Of a DNA stretch of 64,000 nt, positions 62,076 through 64,000 are shown in pieces. The stretch's first letter is position 1; each line of letters starts with the position of its first letter. The translations under genes and the position numbers were made by a program. This stretch comes from Cyclobacteriaceae bacterium (GTDB lineage Bacteria; Bacteroidota; Bacteroidia; Cytophagales; Cyclobacteriaceae). A model generated the notes under the pieces. That model had not been told where the DNA came from. It saw nothing but the letters and a program-made list of their open reading frames with translations, and did not search any database. Location: assembly GCA_025808415.1 (NCBI GenBank), contig CP075525.1:1907501-1971500 (forward strand). The letters run 5' to 3'.

Positions 62076-63665
62076 TTAGCCGAAGTTGAATACGCCCATC
62101 ATATTCAGCAATACAGCGAGGATAAGTAGCGGACACACGAAGCGGATGAAAAATATGTAGGCTTGTTGTGCCCAAATGGTTTTTCTGAAAGTTTCCGAAC
62201 CTTCTCCGAGTTCGTTTACCAGATCTTTTACATTCATTTTCCAACCTGCATACACGCAGGTCGTAAATGCCACGACTATAATGAAGAATGTGCCGAAGTA
62301 ATAATCGAGGATAGACAGGAAACCGCGGTTCTGGTTGCCGATCTTATCAGCAAATGCAGTAGCGGAGGTTTCCGAACGAAAGACAAAGGCTACATGTTCA
62401 TCGCGGGGTTCTGTACCCGTGAATTCGGTGTTAGTCTCTTCCTTCAGTTCAGTTTCCCATCGATTAACATTCTCTTGTTTTACAGTTCCTGTCAGTACAA
62501 CATGGTAGTTACCGTTTATCGGTTTAACGGTTGTCGATACTGCATTTACATCCAATCCCCGCAGGGTCATGTTAGAGAAGTACTCCGAACCCCCGGATGA
62601 TAGGGCTGCGGGAACGCCCACGAAGAAGGCCAGGATGCCGATGAAGATGGAGGCTTTTTTGCGTTTCCATTTTTTCTCATCGATAAAGTAGGAGGCTGGC
62701 ACTTCAAGCATGGAGATGGTGGAGGTAATGGCAGCTACCATGAGGATCAGGAAAAACACTGCCCCCACAATAGCGCCACCGGGAATTGCGCGGAACACTT
62801 CGGGCAAAACCTGGAACACAAGTGTGGGGCCGGCTTCGGGAGATTTTCCAAACGCAAACACGGCCGGGAAGATCATCAATCCGGCAAGCAATGCCACGGT
62901 GGTGTCCATAAGCCCAACCCACACGGCACTACTAACAATGTTGGTTTGTTTGGAGAGGTACGAACCGTAGGTTACCATAATTCCCCAGCCTATACTCAGC
63001 GAGAAGAACGCCTGACCTAAGGCTGCAAGAATAGTGTTGGCGGTGATTTTGGAGAAGTCGGGGGTAAGATAGAATACAACACCTTGCCATGCGCCATCGA
63101 GCGTTACGCTGCGTAACGCTACAACGAGAATGAGAACAAGCAAGGCCGGCATGAGAACTTTAGTAGCTTTTTCAATTCCTCCGGAAATTCCCCCCAACAC
63201 AATGGAGATGGTAATGGCAATCACCACGCCCAACAGCGGTATGGTGTAGAGCGGATTGGCTGCGAAAGAAGCAAAGGAAGAGGTTGAACCGGTAAGCGAT
63301 TTAAACACATAACCGATGGTCCACCCGGCAATTACGCTGTAGTAAGAAAGTACAAAAAAACTGACCAACAGCGCGAGTATGGCACCGAAGCCAAGCCACA
63401 CCGGGCCAGCGCCTGTGTCGCGAAAGGCACCGATGGTGCTTTTTCGGGTGAGCCGCCCCAGCCCTATTTCCGTGAACAACAAGGGTACGCCTATTAGCAG
63501 AACAATGCCCAGGTAAACGAATACAAAGGCGCCACCGCCATGTTCGCCAGTAAGGTAGGGAAAGCGCCAGATGTTGCCGAGGCCAATGGCCGAACCTGCG
63601 GCCGACATTATAAAACCAAAACGAGAGCCCCACTGGCCCCGGTTTTCAGTGGATGGTATAGACAT
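62076..63665 (-). CDS. Sodium-dependent NSS/SNF-family transporter, MetP-like
   Basis: 529 residues, about 12 helices. Begins GQWGSRFGFIMSAAGSAIGLGNIWRFPYLTGEHGGGAF, the diagnostic helix 1 of the LeuT/SNF family (quoted in parts: AAGSAIGLGNIWRFPY). A soluble insert sits near residues 380-450. The directly preceding 31-residue gene is the MetS-type small subunit, which points to an amino-acid transporter such as the MetPS methionine/alanine system. The substrate is not proven. Confidence 0.92.
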   Translation of the reverse strand: MSIPSTENRGQWGSRFGFIMSAAGSAIGLGNIWRFPYLTGEHGGGAFVFVYLGIVLLIGVPLLFTEIGLGRLTRKSTIGAFRDTGAGPVWLGFGAILALLVSFFVLSYYSVIAGWTIGYVFKSLTGSTSSFASFAANPLYTIPLLGVVIAITISIVLGGISGGIEKATKVLMPALLVLILVVALRSVTLDGAWQGVVFYLTPDFSKITANTILAALGQAFFSLSIGWGIMVTYGSYLSKQTNIVSSAVWVGLMDTTVALLAGLMIFPAVFAFGKSPEAGPTLVFQVLPEVFRAIPGGAIVGAVFFLILMVAAITSTISMLEVPASYFIDEKKWKRKKASIFIGILAFFVGVPAALSSGGSEYFSNMTLRGLDVNAVSTTVKPINGNYHVVLTGTVKQENVNRWETELKEETNTEFTGTEPRDEHVAFVFRSETSATAFADKIGNQNRGFLSILDYYFGTFFIIVVAFTTCVYAGWKMNVKDLVNELGEGSETFRKTIWAQQAYIFFIRFVCPLLILAVLLNMMGVFNFG

Positions 63666-63703
63666 ATTTACAACTTGGTGTCAGGAATATTGAATAACTA
63701 CTA

Positions 63704-63799
63704 TTAAAAATTAGCTACCGCGATCATGAGTCCGATAAAGGAGGCTAGCATAATGAGCGGGAACCAATAGCGTGCAAAGAATTCGATTACATTTTTCAT
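63704..63799 (-). CDS. MetS-like small subunit of the NSS transporter, 31 aa
   Basis: ATG at 63799 to TAA at 63704. The product MKNVIEFFARYWFPLIMLAS plus 11 more residues is a single membrane helix with an aromatic start. This matches the MetS family (small subunit of NSS transporters). It lies 38 bases upstream of the transporter start on the same strand, which is the expected order for a metS-metP pair. Confidence 0.82.
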   Translation of the reverse strand: MKNVIEFFARYWFPLIMLASFIGLMIAVANF

Positions 63800-64000
63800 A
63801 CGTAAATGATGATTTCAGAAGGTGAAATAAAAGTGAATGGCCCTACCCGTTTAGTTGGGGAGCAGTATACTTCTGAAAAGTTCAGGGTGCCTGAGCCGAG
63901 AGAGTATTAAAAATAGGATGACGGTAAATAAATCCGTGCAGCGATATGACGGATTGAACTGAAGAAATCAGTAATCGTGATAAGCGGAAATTTGTTGAAG

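Noticed and set aside
63806..63910. 34-codon plus-strand frame starting MMISEGEIKVNGP upstream of the MetS-like gene
   Set aside because: The composition is protein-like, but no family, promoter or homologous context is recognised and the length is within chance.

Overview
The window looks like a chromosomal segment of a Bacteroidota bacterium, most likely a Cytophagales relative. I infer this from the protein families (DUF6913 beside ligA and dapA, DUF4956, histone H1-like protein, split transketolase, MetS-type small transporter subunit), from weak ribosome binding sites, and from several upstream regions carrying the Bacteroidota minus-7 box TAnnTTTG. I see no rRNA, tRNA, CRISPR array, insertion sequence or replication origin. 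The species cannot be named from the sequence alone.

Layout. 1-1537: two glycosyltransferase-type genes. 1539-5825: CPBP protease, Maf, DUF1015 protein and biotin carboxylase, all minus. 5968-7487: a PLP-dependent alpha-oxoamine synthase (sphingolipid-type candidate) and a histone H1-like protein, plus strand, ending in a strong terminator. 7670-15489: minus-strand genes for dapA, DUF6913, ligA, an M1 peptidase, then an outer membrane protein, a Spy-like protein, an anti-sigma-like membrane protein and an ECF sigma factor. 15740-19837: serC-like aminotransferase, a potassium channel and a SerB-SerA fusion, which together encode all three steps of serine synthesis. 19907-21733: an arsenic operon (arsR, arsM, arsC) with two visible ArsR-type palindromic operators. 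21791-31134: transketolase C-half, YtxH protein, BLUF photoreceptor, metallophosphoesterase, exported dipeptidase and exported class V PLP enzyme, PrsW-like protease, and a 1007-residue protease-propeller-barrel protein.

31207-46975 is the most unusual part. A membrane-anchored protein consists largely of 30 uninterrupted 9-residue repeats. Next to it stand two divergent TIR-domain genes with near-matching N-terminal 200 residues. One TIR is joined to a membrane helix, a TolB/FlgO-like domain and TPRs. The other is joined to a DUF4062-like and a further TIR-like domain, and leads a tightly packed plus-strand set: two 1350-residue nSTAND1 ATPases with a central membrane helix, a seven-helix membrane protein, and a TRAFs-binding/SLOG-like/cyclase-homology protein. 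Start and stop codons overlap or nearly touch within the set. I read it as a membrane-linked NTP-driven signalling or conflict system of unknown trigger and output.

47151-64000 is mostly housekeeping and envelope genes: hydrolase, phosphatase, CotH-like and DUF4956 proteins, transketolase N-half, peroxiredoxin with a histone-like tail, M23 and M48 peptidases, FAH-family hydrolase, and a run of ion transporters (PiT phosphate, NhaD-type, calcium/sodium exchanger, and a sodium-coupled NSS transporter with its 31-residue MetS-like partner).
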